Shown here: piece by piece, positions 49,429 to 57,671 of the stretch
How the letters are laid out: each line of letters starts with the position of its first letter
Numbering within the stretch: position 1 is the first letter of the stretch
Origin: Streptomyces lateritius
GTDB taxonomy: Bacteria; Actinomycetota; Actinomycetes; Streptomycetales; Streptomycetaceae
DNA: 64,000 nt
Reading direction: 5' to 3'
Assembly: GCF_014649715.1 (NCBI RefSeq)
Contig: NZ_BMTO01000007.1
Span: 288,095-352,094 of the forward strand
Notes under the pieces: model-generated
Told to the model about the DNA's origin: nothing
The model's database searches: none
Seen by the model: only the letters and a program-made list of their open reading frames with translations
Translations under genes and position numbers: made by a program

Positions 49429-51450
49429 ATGCGGGAGACCACTCCCAAGGGCCTGCACCGGCTCGCCTTCGGTGGGGACTACAACCCTGAACAGTGGCCG
49501 GAAAGTGTCTGGCAGGAGGACGTCCGGCTGATGCGCGAGGCCGGCGTCACCATGGTGAGCGTCGGGATCTTCTCCTGGGCCCTGCTCGAACCCGAGCCGG
49601 GCACGTACGACTTCGGATGGCTCGACCGGATCCTCGATCTGCTGCACGAGAACGACGTCCGCGTCGACCTGGGCACGCCCACGGTGGCCCCGCCCGCCTG
49701 GTTCTACCGCGCCCACCCCGAGGCGCTGCCGGTCAGCCGCGAGGGCGTGCGGTACTCCTACGGGTCCCGCGGGGCCATCTGCCACAGCTCACCCGCCTAC
49801 CGCGAGGCCGCGGCGCGGATCACCACCCAGCTCGCCCGGCGGTACGCCACCCACCCGGCGCTCGCGCTCTGGCACGTGCACAACGAGTACGGCGTCCCGG
49901 TCAGCGCCTGTTACTGCGACACCTGCGCGGACGGCTTCCGCCGCTGGCTCGACGCCCGTCACGGCTCGGTGGAGGCCGTCAACGAGGCCTGGGGCACCGC
50001 CTTCTGGGGCCAGCACTACACCTCGTACGAGCAGATCGACCCGCCGCGCCTGACGCCCACCGTCGGCAACCCGGCCCAGCAGCTCGACTACCGCCGCTTC
50101 GCCGACGCCACCATGCGCGAGAACTTCCGCGCCGAGCGGGACGTCCTGCACCGGCTCTCCCCCGGCGTTCCGGTCACCACCAACTTCATGACCGCCCTCA
50201 GCCAGAGCGACTCCGTCGACTACTGGGCCTGGGGCCGCGAGGTCGATCTGGTGACCAACGACCACTATCTGATCACCGACGGCCGCCGCACCCACGTCAA
50301 CCTCGCAATGGCCGCCGACCTCACCCGCTCCGTCGCCGGCGGCGCCCCCTGGCTGCTCCTCGAGCACTCCACGTCGGGCGTCAACTGGCAGCCGCGCAAC
50401 CCCGCCAAGCGCCCCGGCGAGATGGCCCGCAACTCCCTCGCCCATGTGGCGCGCGGATCGGAGGGAGCCATGTTCTTCCAGTGGCGCCAGTCCCGGCGCG
50501 GGGCCGAGAAGTTCCACTCCTCGATGGTGCCGCACGCCGGGACCGACTCGCGGGTCTGGCGCGAGGTGGTCCGGCTCGGCGCCGACCTCGACTCGCTGGC
50601 CGGTCTGCGGGGCACCCGCACCGTCCCGGACGTGGCCATGGTGTGGGACTGGCACTCCTGGTGGGCCCAGAGCCTGGAGTGGCGCCCCACCGAGGACCAC
50701 GAGGCGCGGGAGCGCGCCGACGCCTTCTACGAGACGCTCTACGACCGGCACCTGACCGTCGACTTCGCCCACCCCGAGGCGGACCTGTCGGCCTATCCCC
50801 TGGTCGTGGTCCCCGCGCTCTACCTCACCACCGAGGCCGCCGGGCGCAACCTGCGGGAGTACGTGGAGAACGGCGGCACCCTCGTGGTCTCGTACTTCTC
50901 CGGGATCGTCGACGAGCACGACGCCGTCCACCCGGGCGCGTACCCGGGCGCCCTGCGCGACGTCCTGGGGCTGACCGTGGAGGAGTGGTCCCCGCTCGGC
51001 GAGGGCGAGTCGGTACGGATCACCGGGCCGGACGGCGCGTCGCTGACCGGCGACGTCTGGACCGAGTTCGTCGTGGAGCGCGGGGCCCGGCCCGTGTGGA
51101 CGTACGCCGACGGACCGGCGGCCGGCCGTCCCGCGGTCACCCGTCACCGCCTGGGCGAGGGCACCGCCTGGTACGTCTCCACCCGGCTCGACACGGCCTC
51201 GCTGGACGTGATCCTGAGCGCCGCCTGCGAGGACGCGGGCATCGAGCCGCGCGTGGAGCTGCCCCGCGACGTAGAGGTCGTCCGCCGCTCCGGCGACGGG
51301 GGCGACTTCCTCTTCGCGCTCAACCACACCGCGCACGACGTGAAGGTGCCGCTGGAGTCCCCCGGCACCGAACTCCTCGGCGGCGAGCACGCGGCCGGGC
51401 ATCTCCCCGTCCCGGCGGGATCTGTTCGCGTCGTACGCCTCGACGCCTGA
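49429..51450 (+). CDS. GH42 beta-galactosidase
   Basis: A 673-residue intracellular GH42 enzyme that hydrolyses beta-galactosides. It has a TIM barrel with the acid/base Glu153 in HVHNEYG and nucleophile Glu312 in LLLEHSTSG. Cys118 with Cys161, Cys163 and Cys166 form the structural zinc cluster typical of GH42. A trimerisation domain and a C-terminal beta domain follow. ATG 49429 follows CAGGAGA. Placed divergent to the importer operon and ahead of the endo-galactanase, it would cut imported beta-1,4-galacto-oligosaccharides to galactose. Confidence 0.95.
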   Translation: MRETTPKGLHRLAFGGDYNPEQWPESVWQEDVRLMREAGVTMVSVGIFSWALLEPEPGTYDFGWLDRILDLLHENDVRVDLGTPTVAPPAWFYRAHPEALPVSREGVRYSYGSRGAICHSSPAYREAAARITTQLARRYATHPALALWHVHNEYGVPVSACYCDTCADGFRRWLDARHGSVEAVNEAWGTAFWGQHYTSYEQIDPPRLTPTVGNPAQQLDYRRFADATMRENFRAERDVLHRLSPGVPVTTNFMTALSQSDSVDYWAWGREVDLVTNDHYLITDGRRTHVNLAMAADLTRSVAGGAPWLLLEHSTSGVNWQPRNPAKRPGEMARNSLAHVARGSEGAMFFQWRQSRRGAEKFHSSMVPHAGTDSRVWREVVRLGADLDSLAGLRGTRTVPDVAMVWDWHSWWAQSLEWRPTEDHEARERADAFYETLYDRHLTVDFAHPEADLSAYPLVVVPALYLTTEAAGRNLREYVENGGTLVVSYFSGIVDEHDAVHPGAYPGALRDVLGLTVEEWSPLGEGESVRITGPDGASLTGDVWTEFVVERGARPVWTYADGPAAGRPAVTRHRLGEGTAWYVSTRLDTASLDVILSAACEDAGIEPRVELPRDVEVVRRSGDGGDFLFALNHTAHDVKVPLESPGTELLGGEHAAGHLPVPAGSVRVVRLDA

Positions 51451-51466
51451 CCTCCTCCCCCTACTC

Positions 51467-51503
51467 CCCGGGAGCGGCCGCCCCCGCAGCGACCGCTCCC
51501 GGG
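51467..51503 (+). terminator. 11-bp hairpin after beta-galactosidase gene
   Basis: CCCGGGAGCGG (51467-51477) pairs with CCGCTCCCGGG (51493-51503), leaving a 15-base loop. It begins 17 bases after the GH42 stop and may end or attenuate transcription before the galactanase gene. Confidence 0.55.
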
Positions 51504-51547
51504 TGAACCGCACCATCCCGCACGGCCCGTTACGCCCCGGGGCGGCT

Positions 51548-51651
51548 TCGGCACACCGACGACCGCCCAGGCGCACGGCACCACCGAGCACCACCCGGGG
51601 CATCTCGGCACACCGCCGCCACCCCGGGCGAAAGGCACCACCGAGCACCAC
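51548..51651. repeat. 57-bp imperfect tandem duplication
   Basis: Two units with 57-base period. Each begins TCGGCACACCG (51548, 51605) and ends GGCACCACCGAGCACCAC (51577-51594, 51634-51651), with diverged middles. It lies upstream of the galactanase start and may hold duplicated control sites. Confidence 0.7.
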
Positions 51652-51688
51652 ACTCCCCCCTCCCTCCACCGTCGAAGGGACATCGACA

Positions 51689-53296
51689 GTGCACGCCGTT
51701 CCCCGCACCACACGCACCTCACGCACTTCACGCGGTCCGTGGTCACTGCGAGCCGCGGCAGCCTCCGCGATCGCCGCTCTCTTCCTGACCGCACTGCCCT
51801 CGGCGCCGGCCGAAGCCGCCGCCACCCTCACCAACACCGGCTTCGAGTCGGGCGGCGCAGGCACGGCGACGCCGGCCGGCTGGTCGGCCTACTCGGCGAG
51901 CGGCCAGAACGCCGCTTCGTTCACCGAGTCCGGCGGCCGCAGCGGCGGTCACCGGCTGACCCACTGGTCCTCCTCCGCCTACAAGGTGGAGACGTACCAG
52001 CACCTGACCGGGCTGACGAACGGCACGTACACGCTCAGCGCCTGGGTGCGTTCGAGCGGCGGCCAGAACTCCGCCTTTCTCGCGCTGCGCAACTGCGGTT
52101 CGGCCGAACAGCGCACCGACCTGCCGCCCACCCCCAACGGCGCCTGGATACGTCTGGTCACCTCGATCGCGGTGACCGGCGGCCAGTGCACGGTGAGCAT
52201 CAACTCCGATGCCAGGGCCGGGAACTGGATCAACGTCGACGACCTGGCGTTCGGCCCCGGGTCGACCGGTCTCCCGGTCCGGGGCGTCGACGTCTCCTCG
52301 CTGAGGAAGAGCCAGGACCTCGGCGGGACGTACCGCACCGCCGCCGGGGTCACGGGTGACCCGCTGGCGATCCTGAAGTCCGCGGGCGCCAACTACGGCC
52401 GTCTCAAGGTGTGGGTGAACCCGGCCGACGGCTACAACGACAAGGCCCGGGTGCTGGCTTCCGCGAAGCGCATCAAGGCCCAGGGCATGAAACTGCTCGT
52501 CGACTTCCACTACTCCGACACGTGGGCCGACCCGGGGGCCCAGACCAAGCCGGCCGCCTGGGCGGGGCACTCGTACGGTCAGCTCACGACGGACGTGTAC
52601 CAGCACACGTACGACGTCCTGAACGCACTGAAGGCGCAGGGCACCACCGCCGACATGGTGCAGATCGGCAACGAGATCAACACCGGCATGCTGTGGCCAG
52701 AGGGCTCCACGAACAACTGGTCACAGCTGGCCGGGCTCCTGAAGTCGGGCGCTTCGGCCGCCAAGGCGGTGTCCTCCTCGACCCAGGTCGCCCTGCACCT
52801 GGCCCACGGCGGTGACAACAGCCTGTACCGCTGGTGGTTCGACAACGCCACCGCGCAGGGCGTGAGCTTCGACGTCATCGCCCTGTCTTTCTACGGCTAC
52901 TGGCACGGCCCGCTGTCCGACCTGCAGGCCAATCTCGACGACATCTCCGCCCGGTACGGGAAGAAGGTGCTGGTCGCCGAGACGGCGTACGCCTTCCGGC
53001 TGGACAGCGAGGACGGCCACGAGAACATCATCGACACCTCGGCGGAGCTGATCTCGGGCTACCCGGCGAGTGCGGCCGGTCAGGCGGCCTGGCTGCGCGA
53101 CGTGATGAACGTGGTCGAGGCCGTGCCGAACGGCCGCGGGCTCGGGGTCGTCTACTGGGAGCCCACCTGGACCGCCGTCCCCGGCAACGGATGGGATCCG
53201 GCGGATCCGTCGTCGGGCAACGGATGGGAGAACCAGGCGCTGTTCGACTACGACAGCAGGCTGCTACCGGCGGCGGGGTGGCTCGCCCACCGCTGA
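51689..53296 (+). CDS. secreted GH53 endo-beta-1,4-galactanase
   Basis: A 535-residue secreted arabinogalactan endo-beta-1,4-galactanase. The signal peptide (about 1-41) ends at AEAA. Residues 42-190 form a beta-sandwich carbohydrate-binding module (ATLTNTGFESGG to WINVDDLAFGPGS; CBM61-like). The GH53 barrel starts at LPVRGVDVSSLRKSQDLGG; the acid/base Glu is in MVQIGNEINTGMLWPEG and the nucleophile in KVLVAETAYAFRL. It cuts pectic galactan outside the cell, supplying the importer. GTG 51689 follows GAAGGGA; the in-frame extension back to 51503 covers the 57-bp repeats and is rejected. Confidence 0.93.
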   Translation: MHAVPRTTRTSRTSRGPWSLRAAAASAIAALFLTALPSAPAEAAATLTNTGFESGGAGTATPAGWSAYSASGQNAASFTESGGRSGGHRLTHWSSSAYKVETYQHLTGLTNGTYTLSAWVRSSGGQNSAFLALRNCGSAEQRTDLPPTPNGAWIRLVTSIAVTGGQCTVSINSDARAGNWINVDDLAFGPGSTGLPVRGVDVSSLRKSQDLGGTYRTAAGVTGDPLAILKSAGANYGRLKVWVNPADGYNDKARVLASAKRIKAQGMKLLVDFHYSDTWADPGAQTKPAAWAGHSYGQLTTDVYQHTYDVLNALKAQGTTADMVQIGNEINTGMLWPEGSTNNWSQLAGLLKSGASAAKAVSSSTQVALHLAHGGDNSLYRWWFDNATAQGVSFDVIALSFYGYWHGPLSDLQANLDDISARYGKKVLVAETAYAFRLDSEDGHENIIDTSAELISGYPASAAGQAAWLRDVMNVVEAVPNGRGLGVVYWEPTWTAVPGNGWDPADPSSGNGWENQALFDYDSRLLPAAGWLAHR

Positions 53297-53329
53297 TCGG
53301 TACGGTTGCGGCCCGTCGGTACGGTTGCG
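53297..53329. repeat. 14-bp direct repeat
   Basis: TCGGTACGGTTGCG occurs at 53297-53310 and 53316-53329, directly after the galactanase stop. Significance unknown. Confidence 0.7.
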
Positions 53330-53372
53330 CACAGGCGGGGGCCGGCTCGTGAGGGGCCGGCCTCCGTCCGCG

Positions 53373-53966
53373 CTATCCCTGGCCTCTGCTCCGACCCCTG
53401 CCCGGAGTCTGGCTCCGGCTCTGACTCCGGCCGAGGGTGCCTTCCACCGCCGCGTAGGTGACGCCGTGGTCCGCCAAGGTCTCGGCGACGACGCCCGGGC
53501 GGGCCGTGAGGGCCAGCAGCAGGTGTTCGTCGCCGATCGACTTCTCGCGGCGGCCGAGGCAGACCCGCAGCGACTGCTCCAGCACCCCTTTGGCCTCGCG
53601 GGTGAACGGCCGTCGCCCCGAGCGCCGGGTCCGGTCCTCGCGGTCGTCCGCGAGGGCACCCGGGCCGTGCGCCTCCTCGACCCGCGCGACGATCTCCGTC
53701 ACGTCGATGCCGAGCCCCGCCAGCGCGTCCGTGTCGGCCTTGGAGAGGCCGCCCCGGCGGCGGGCCGCCGCGAGCGCCTCCTCCAGCGATGCCCGCCGGT
53801 CCGTCGCCCCCAGGGCGCGCAGTGCGAAGGCCGCCTTCGTGCCCTCGGCGTCGAGCAGCGCCAGCAGCAGATGCTCCTCGGTGACCACCGGGGCGCCCTC
53901 GCGCTCGGCCACCGTCACGGCTCCGGTCACCACCGCCCGGGCGCCCTTCGTGAATCGTTCGAACAT
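53373..53966 (-). CDS. stand-alone Clp N-terminal domain protein
   Basis: A 197-residue protein made of two Clp N repeats (FTKGARAVVTGAVTVAEREGAPVVTEEHLLLALLD, then TREAKGVLEQSLRVCLGRREKSIGDEHLLLAL) without any ATPase module. Clp N domains bind substrates or adaptors of ClpC/ClpA. A free-standing copy could act as an adaptor, a competitor, or a sensor of misfolded protein. The C-terminus is Arg/Ser/Gln/Gly-rich. Its ATG overlaps the stop of the HTH gene by one base, so the two form an operon. Confidence 0.88.
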   Translation of the reverse strand: MFERFTKGARAVVTGAVTVAEREGAPVVTEEHLLLALLDAEGTKAAFALRALGATDRRASLEEALAAARRRGGLSKADTDALAGLGIDVTEIVARVEEAHGPGALADDREDRTRRSGRRPFTREAKGVLEQSLRVCLGRREKSIGDEHLLLALTARPGVVAETLADHGVTYAAVEGTLGRSQSRSQTPGRGRSRGQG

Positions 53967-54175
53967 CAATGCCTCCCGTATTTCTTGTGGACGGCCTGGC
54001 GACTCACGCCCAGTTCGGCCGCGATCTCCTGCCACGACCAGCCCTGGGTACGAGCGCTGCGCACCTGGACGGCTTCCAGCTGTTCGAGGAGACGCCGCAG
54101 CGCGGAGACGGCGCGCAGTCCGACCCGTGGGTCGCGGTCGCCCGCCCGCTCGGCGAGATCGGTTGCATCGGTCAT
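53966..54175 (-). CDS. small HTH regulator partnered with Clp-N protein
   Basis: A 69-residue DNA-binding protein. The helix-turn-helix GWSWQEIAAELGVSRQAVHKKYG is at its C-terminus (about 45-67) and is preceded by a helix ALRRLLEQLEAVQVRSAR. It is coupled to the Clp-N gene (TGATG junction). Immediately upstream are two GTCAAC-N4-GTTGAC sites, the second at the centre of a 52-bp perfect palindrome, which this protein probably binds for autoregulation. Confidence 0.85.
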   Translation of the reverse strand: MTDATDLAERAGDRDPRVGLRAVSALRRLLEQLEAVQVRSARTQGWSWQEIAAELGVSRQAVHKKYGRH

Positions 54176-54178
54176 GAT

Positions 54179-54239
54179 GTCAACCTACGTTGACACCCCC
54201 TCCTTGTCAACCTTGGTTGACAAGGAGGGGGTGTCAACG
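54179..54239. promoter_or_regulatory. 52-bp perfect palindrome with duplicate GTCAAC operators
   Basis: GTCAAC-CTAC-GTTGAC spans 54179-54194. Overlapping it, bases 54188-54213 and 54214-54239 are the two halves of a perfect 52-bp palindrome (25 paired bases each side plus a TT centre), whose middle is GTCAACCTTGGTTGAC (54207-54222). The right arm ends in another GTTGAC-type half-site inverted (GTCAAC). The element lies directly upstream of the HTH gene. It can serve as operator, cruciform, or two-way terminator. Confidence 0.75.
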
Positions 54240-54261
54240 GCCCGCGGTCGGCGGTCAGCGG

Positions 54262-54400
54262 TCAGGAGGCCATCGGAACGCGCTGGAAGAGACGGCCCGC
54301 GAGGTCGACTCCGGCGACCGTCCCGTGCTCGTCGCGGGTGAAGTAGCCGCGCTGTCCCTTCAGGCCGCCGCTGGTGACGGGCGGCGCGGCGGGGTCACCG
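54262..54400 (-). pseudogene. C-terminal relic of a serine hydrolase
   Basis: One minus-strand frame reads GGLKGQRGYFTRDEHGTVAG then VDLAGRLFQRVPMAS and a stop at 54262. This resembles the end of beta-lactamase-family serine hydrolases. Only about 45 codons remain and there is no start. It lies between the palindrome and the L,D-transpeptidase stop. Identification is tentative. Confidence 0.3.
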
Positions 54401-55171
54401 GGCGAGGTCGGCGGCCGGCCCCATGACCACGACGGGCTCCCGGTCCGGGCTCAGCGCGCGCAGCAGCTCGCGCATGTCGTCACGGGGAAGTGAGACGCAC
54501 GCCTGCGTAGGGCCGCCGTGGTCGACGTGGATCCAGACGCCGCCGCCCTTCGCCAGGCCGAGGGGGCGGTTCTTGTCGAGGGGAGTCCGTCCCGGGACGC
54601 GGTTGTAGTCGATGGCGACCACGTAGTCGAAGGATCCCTCCAGGGGCTCGCCGAGGAAGCCGACGCCCGACGTGGCGAACTCCTCGTCCTGGTCATAGGG
54701 CAGCCGGGCGCCGGGGTCGGGCAGCCGGCCCCCCGCGTCGCCCAGTCCGAAGACGCCGGTCGGCGTGCGCAGGTCACCCGCCCTGTGGTCGGTCGTCCAG
54801 CCTCGGAGCGCGTTGTGCGCCGCCCAGGGTCCCGCGGCGCGGCGCCAGTGGCCCGTCGCGTCCTGCTCGTAGAGGATCGCCGTGGCCGTGTTGGAGTTCC
54901 GGTCGCCGCCCGTCACCACGAGCGCCTGCGTCGTGCCGTCCGGGATTCTCGTGCGGGTGAGCGGGCCGACGCCGGGGAGGGCGGCGGGGACGGGGACGGG
55001 CGCGGCCGACGCGGACGGGCCCGCGGCACCCGTGTTCTGGGCCGCGGGGCGTGGGCTCGGGCGCGGTGCGGGTTCCTCGGACGAGACGTTCATGTAACCG
55101 ACGAGCGCGAGGGTCGCGCACACGGCGGCGGTCAGCACACGCGGGCCGGGGCGGCCCTTCCTGGCGGACAT
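54395..55171 (-). CDS. L,D-transpeptidase-family protein
   Basis: A 258-residue exported protein. Residues 1-30 are a basic N-terminus plus hydrophobic anchor (VLTAAVCATLALVGYMNVSS); a Pro/Ala-rich linker follows. The catalytic part carries RTPTGVFGLGDA and IHVDHGGPTQACVSLPRDDM, a YkuD-like His...Cys motif in which the usual SHGC is QAC. It may crosslink peptidoglycan or act on another envelope amide. ATG 55171 is chosen over 55255. Upstream of it, 55172-55486 has no convincing gene; a minus frame ending at 55366 in WDGDTDGWTVDRRW looks protein-like but has no start. Confidence 0.8.
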   Translation of the reverse strand: MSARKGRPGPRVLTAAVCATLALVGYMNVSSEEPAPRPSPRPAAQNTGAAGPSASAAPVPVPAALPGVGPLTRTRIPDGTTQALVVTGGDRNSNTATAILYEQDATGHWRRAAGPWAAHNALRGWTTDHRAGDLRTPTGVFGLGDAGGRLPDPGARLPYDQDEEFATSGVGFLGEPLEGSFDYVVAIDYNRVPGRTPLDKNRPLGLAKGGGVWIHVDHGGPTQACVSLPRDDMRELLRALSPDREPVVVMGPAADLAR

Positions 55172-55486
55172 GGGACGGCATCCTCCGACGCTGGGGAAGG
55201 CAACGCGGCGATACGTACCCGATCCGTGTCCGACCCTGTCGGAGGATCCCCGCACTCACCCGACCGGGGCAGAGCCGGCGTGAGCGGGGCGGGCGTTCGG
55301 GGACGCGGCCGGAACGCCTGCCAGGAAGGCTCGTCGGCGGGCTTGCTCGGCGGCCGGGGCCTCGGTCACCAGCGCCGGTCGACCGTCCAGCCGTCGGTGT
55401 CGCCGTCCCACGCGCCTCGACGACGGGCCTGACCGGCGGTTCCTCGGCCCGTGCCGCGCCCAGGCCGGAAACTCCATGACGAGCGG

Positions 55487-55864
55487 TCAGCTGTCGACCG
55501 CGGTGATGGCGGCGGCCTCGGCGGGGGTCTCGTCGAGCTCCCAGGCGTGGCGCTTGAACTCCCGGACGAAGTCGGGGTGGTCCTCCCAATTGCGGGCGAC
55601 ACCGCGCAGGACGTCCCAGTTGTGTTCGAGGGCCTGGTCGATGATGTGGCGCAGCGCGGGGTCGGCCGCCGCCCGCTGATCGGCGAGCCCCTTGACCGCC
55701 GCGGCCGCCTTCACCGTGCCGAGGAGGGCCCGCAGGGCACGGGAGGTGTCGTCCATGCCGAATCCGTGGTCGCTGCCGTTCTCGGGGTCGAAGAGGGGGC
55801 GCAGCCGGGCCTCGATGAACGCGGTGATGCGCTCGAAGTGCTGGACGTCCATCGGGGTCTCCAT
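55487..55864 (-). CDS. small soluble protein of unknown function
   Basis: A 125-residue, mostly helical acidic protein: MDVQHFERITAFIEARLRPL, then DDTSRALRALLGTVKAAAAV and NWEDHPDFVREFKRHAWELDE. The layout recalls the small DUF6221-type actinobacterial proteins, which also end in a DHPxF/Y-R motif, but I cannot confirm the family. Start is ATG 55864, or ATG 55852 with GGAG upstream. It is 86 bases downstream of the carboxylesterase on the same strand. Confidence 0.7.
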   Translation of the reverse strand: METPMDVQHFERITAFIEARLRPLFDPENGSDHGFGMDDTSRALRALLGTVKAAAAVKGLADQRAAADPALRHIIDQALEHNWDVLRGVARNWEDHPDFVREFKRHAWELDETPAEAAAITAVDS

Positions 55865-55950
55865 CTCCGCCGCGCCGCCACGGGGCCCGGCCTGTCGGGT
55901 GCTTCGTCGTTCCGAGGGCGCGCGACCCGGGGTCGGCGCGACCCCTGTGA

Positions 55951-57567
55951 TTATCCCGTGGCCGTCGTGGACGCCTCGTCCGGGTGCGGGCGCGCGCCGT
56001 CCGCGGAGGGCGGTGACGAGGGGAGCGGGGGCGTCGGGAGCGGCGGCGTCGGGAGCGGCGCGGCGCGCAGGCCGCGCCACAGGGCGTGCGCCGGGCTCGC
56101 GCCCTCCTCGCGGTCGGCGGGGACGTCCCAGACGTGGACCGTGGGGGCGGACGGGTCCGTGAGCGGGGCCCAGCCGGGGTCGCCGTGGGTCGCGAAGTCG
56201 GCCCACGCGCGGACCATCCGCCGCGAAAGGGCCCGGTCGTCCTCGTCGGCGGGGCCGCCGGTGAGGAAGTCGACGCCTTCGGCGTCGAGGGTGCCGAGGG
56301 CGAAGGGCACGTCGGCGGCGTGCCAGGCCCGCACGCGGCTGCCGTCGGGACGTCCGCGGCGGCGGTCGAAGCGGGAGAGGAAGACACGGCCGCCCTCACT
56401 GCCGTGGGCGTGGGCGTGGGCATGTGCTTCGGCGAGGCGGACGGTGTGGGTGGTGAACAGGGCGTCCCCGGCGAGCGCCAGGTAGACGTCGAGCACCGGC
56501 GCCCCCGGCATGTGCGCGCGGTACCGGGCGACAAGGTCCGGGGGCAGGCCGTAGTCGGCGGCGAACCGGGCGAGGCCCTCCTCCGTCGTCACGGGTGGCA
56601 TGCTGCCGACCTCGTGCATCAGCCAGTACTCCTCGGTGGCGTGGCACACCAGGAGGTCGACCCGCCCGCCGCTGCCGGCCGCCAGGGCGTCGACCGGATC
56701 CTTCGGCAGCAGGGCGTCGTCGAGGACGGGGCCGTAGATGACGGTGTCGTAGTGCAGGGGACCCGAGGAGGGATCGGAGGCGTACCGCGCCACCACGCGG
56801 TCGGAGGCCTCGACGAGAGCCTGGGGTGTGGCCGAGAGCAGGCCCTCGGCGGTGGGCGCGACGCCGGCCTCGGCCGCCACCTGCTGCGCGAGGGCCGCGG
56901 CGAGGGCGGGCGGGAAGGTGGCGTCGGGCACGCTGTGCGCGACGGCGCGGCGGAAGAGGCCCTCGGCCCGCCCGGTGCTCATCAGGCAGGCGATCGAGCC
57001 ACCGCCCGAGGACTGACCGGCGACCGTGACGTTGTCCGGGTCGCCACCGAACGCGGAGATGTTGTCACGCACCCACTCGAGGGCGGCGATCTGGTCGAGC
57101 AGCCCGCGGTTGTCGGGACGGCCGGGAACATGGCCGAACCCTTCGAAGCCGAGCCGGTAGTTGCACGTCACCACGGTGAGGCCGGCGCGGGCCAGCGCGG
57201 CACCGTCGTGGTCGGGCTGGGCCGAGGAGCCGAAGGTGTAGGCGCCTCCGTGGATCCAGAAGAGGACGGGCAGCGGCCCGGGCGCGTCCGCCGGGGACCA
57301 GACGTTGAGGGTGAGGACGTCCTCCTGGCCCGGCCGCCAGACCGGAGCGCCGGGCAGCTCGGCGGACTGCGGGGCGACCGGTCCGAAGCGCGTGCCGTCA
57401 CGTACCCCGTCCCAGGCCTCTGCGGGCCGGGGCGCCTGGAAGCGTCCGGGGCCGAACGGCGGGGCGGCGTAGGGGATGCCCAGGGTGATCCGGAGTCCGT
57501 CGACGTTCCTGCCGCGTACCGTGCCCTGCTTCGTCGTGACGGTCTCGTCGGCGGCTGCCGTACCCAC
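55951..57567 (-). CDS. type B carboxylesterase
   Basis: A 538-residue esterase of the carboxylesterase/cholinesterase family. The nucleophile Ser is in VAGQSSGGGS, the oxyanion loop is FWIHGGAYTFG, the acid Glu is in CHATEEYW and the His in AWHAADVPFALG. It has no signal peptide. The tail is a low-complexity run of repeated PLPTPP. GTG 57567 follows GAGGGAG with eight-base spacing; the frame back to 57627 is arginine-rich and not homologous. Substrate unknown. Confidence 0.92.
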   Translation of the reverse strand: MGTAAADETVTTKQGTVRGRNVDGLRITLGIPYAAPPFGPGRFQAPRPAEAWDGVRDGTRFGPVAPQSAELPGAPVWRPGQEDVLTLNVWSPADAPGPLPVLFWIHGGAYTFGSSAQPDHDGAALARAGLTVVTCNYRLGFEGFGHVPGRPDNRGLLDQIAALEWVRDNISAFGGDPDNVTVAGQSSGGGSIACLMSTGRAEGLFRRAVAHSVPDATFPPALAAALAQQVAAEAGVAPTAEGLLSATPQALVEASDRVVARYASDPSSGPLHYDTVIYGPVLDDALLPKDPVDALAAGSGGRVDLLVCHATEEYWLMHEVGSMPPVTTEEGLARFAADYGLPPDLVARYRAHMPGAPVLDVYLALAGDALFTTHTVRLAEAHAHAHAHGSEGGRVFLSRFDRRRGRPDGSRVRAWHAADVPFALGTLDAEGVDFLTGGPADEDDRALSRRMVRAWADFATHGDPGWAPLTDPSAPTVHVWDVPADREEGASPAHALWRGLRAAPLPTPPLPTPPLPSSPPSADGARPHPDEASTTATG

Positions 57568-57671
57568 AGGCGGAACTCCCTCGTCTCGCCGTCGGCGTGT
57601 CCGGACGGCAGCGGCACAGGCTCGCACGGAAGCGGGGACGCGGCAATCGAATAAGGGGGCCCGCGCGGCGG

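Noticed and set aside
51548..51651. Direct repeats considered as a CRISPR array
   Set aside because: Only two units, no uniform repeat/spacer pattern and no cas genes.
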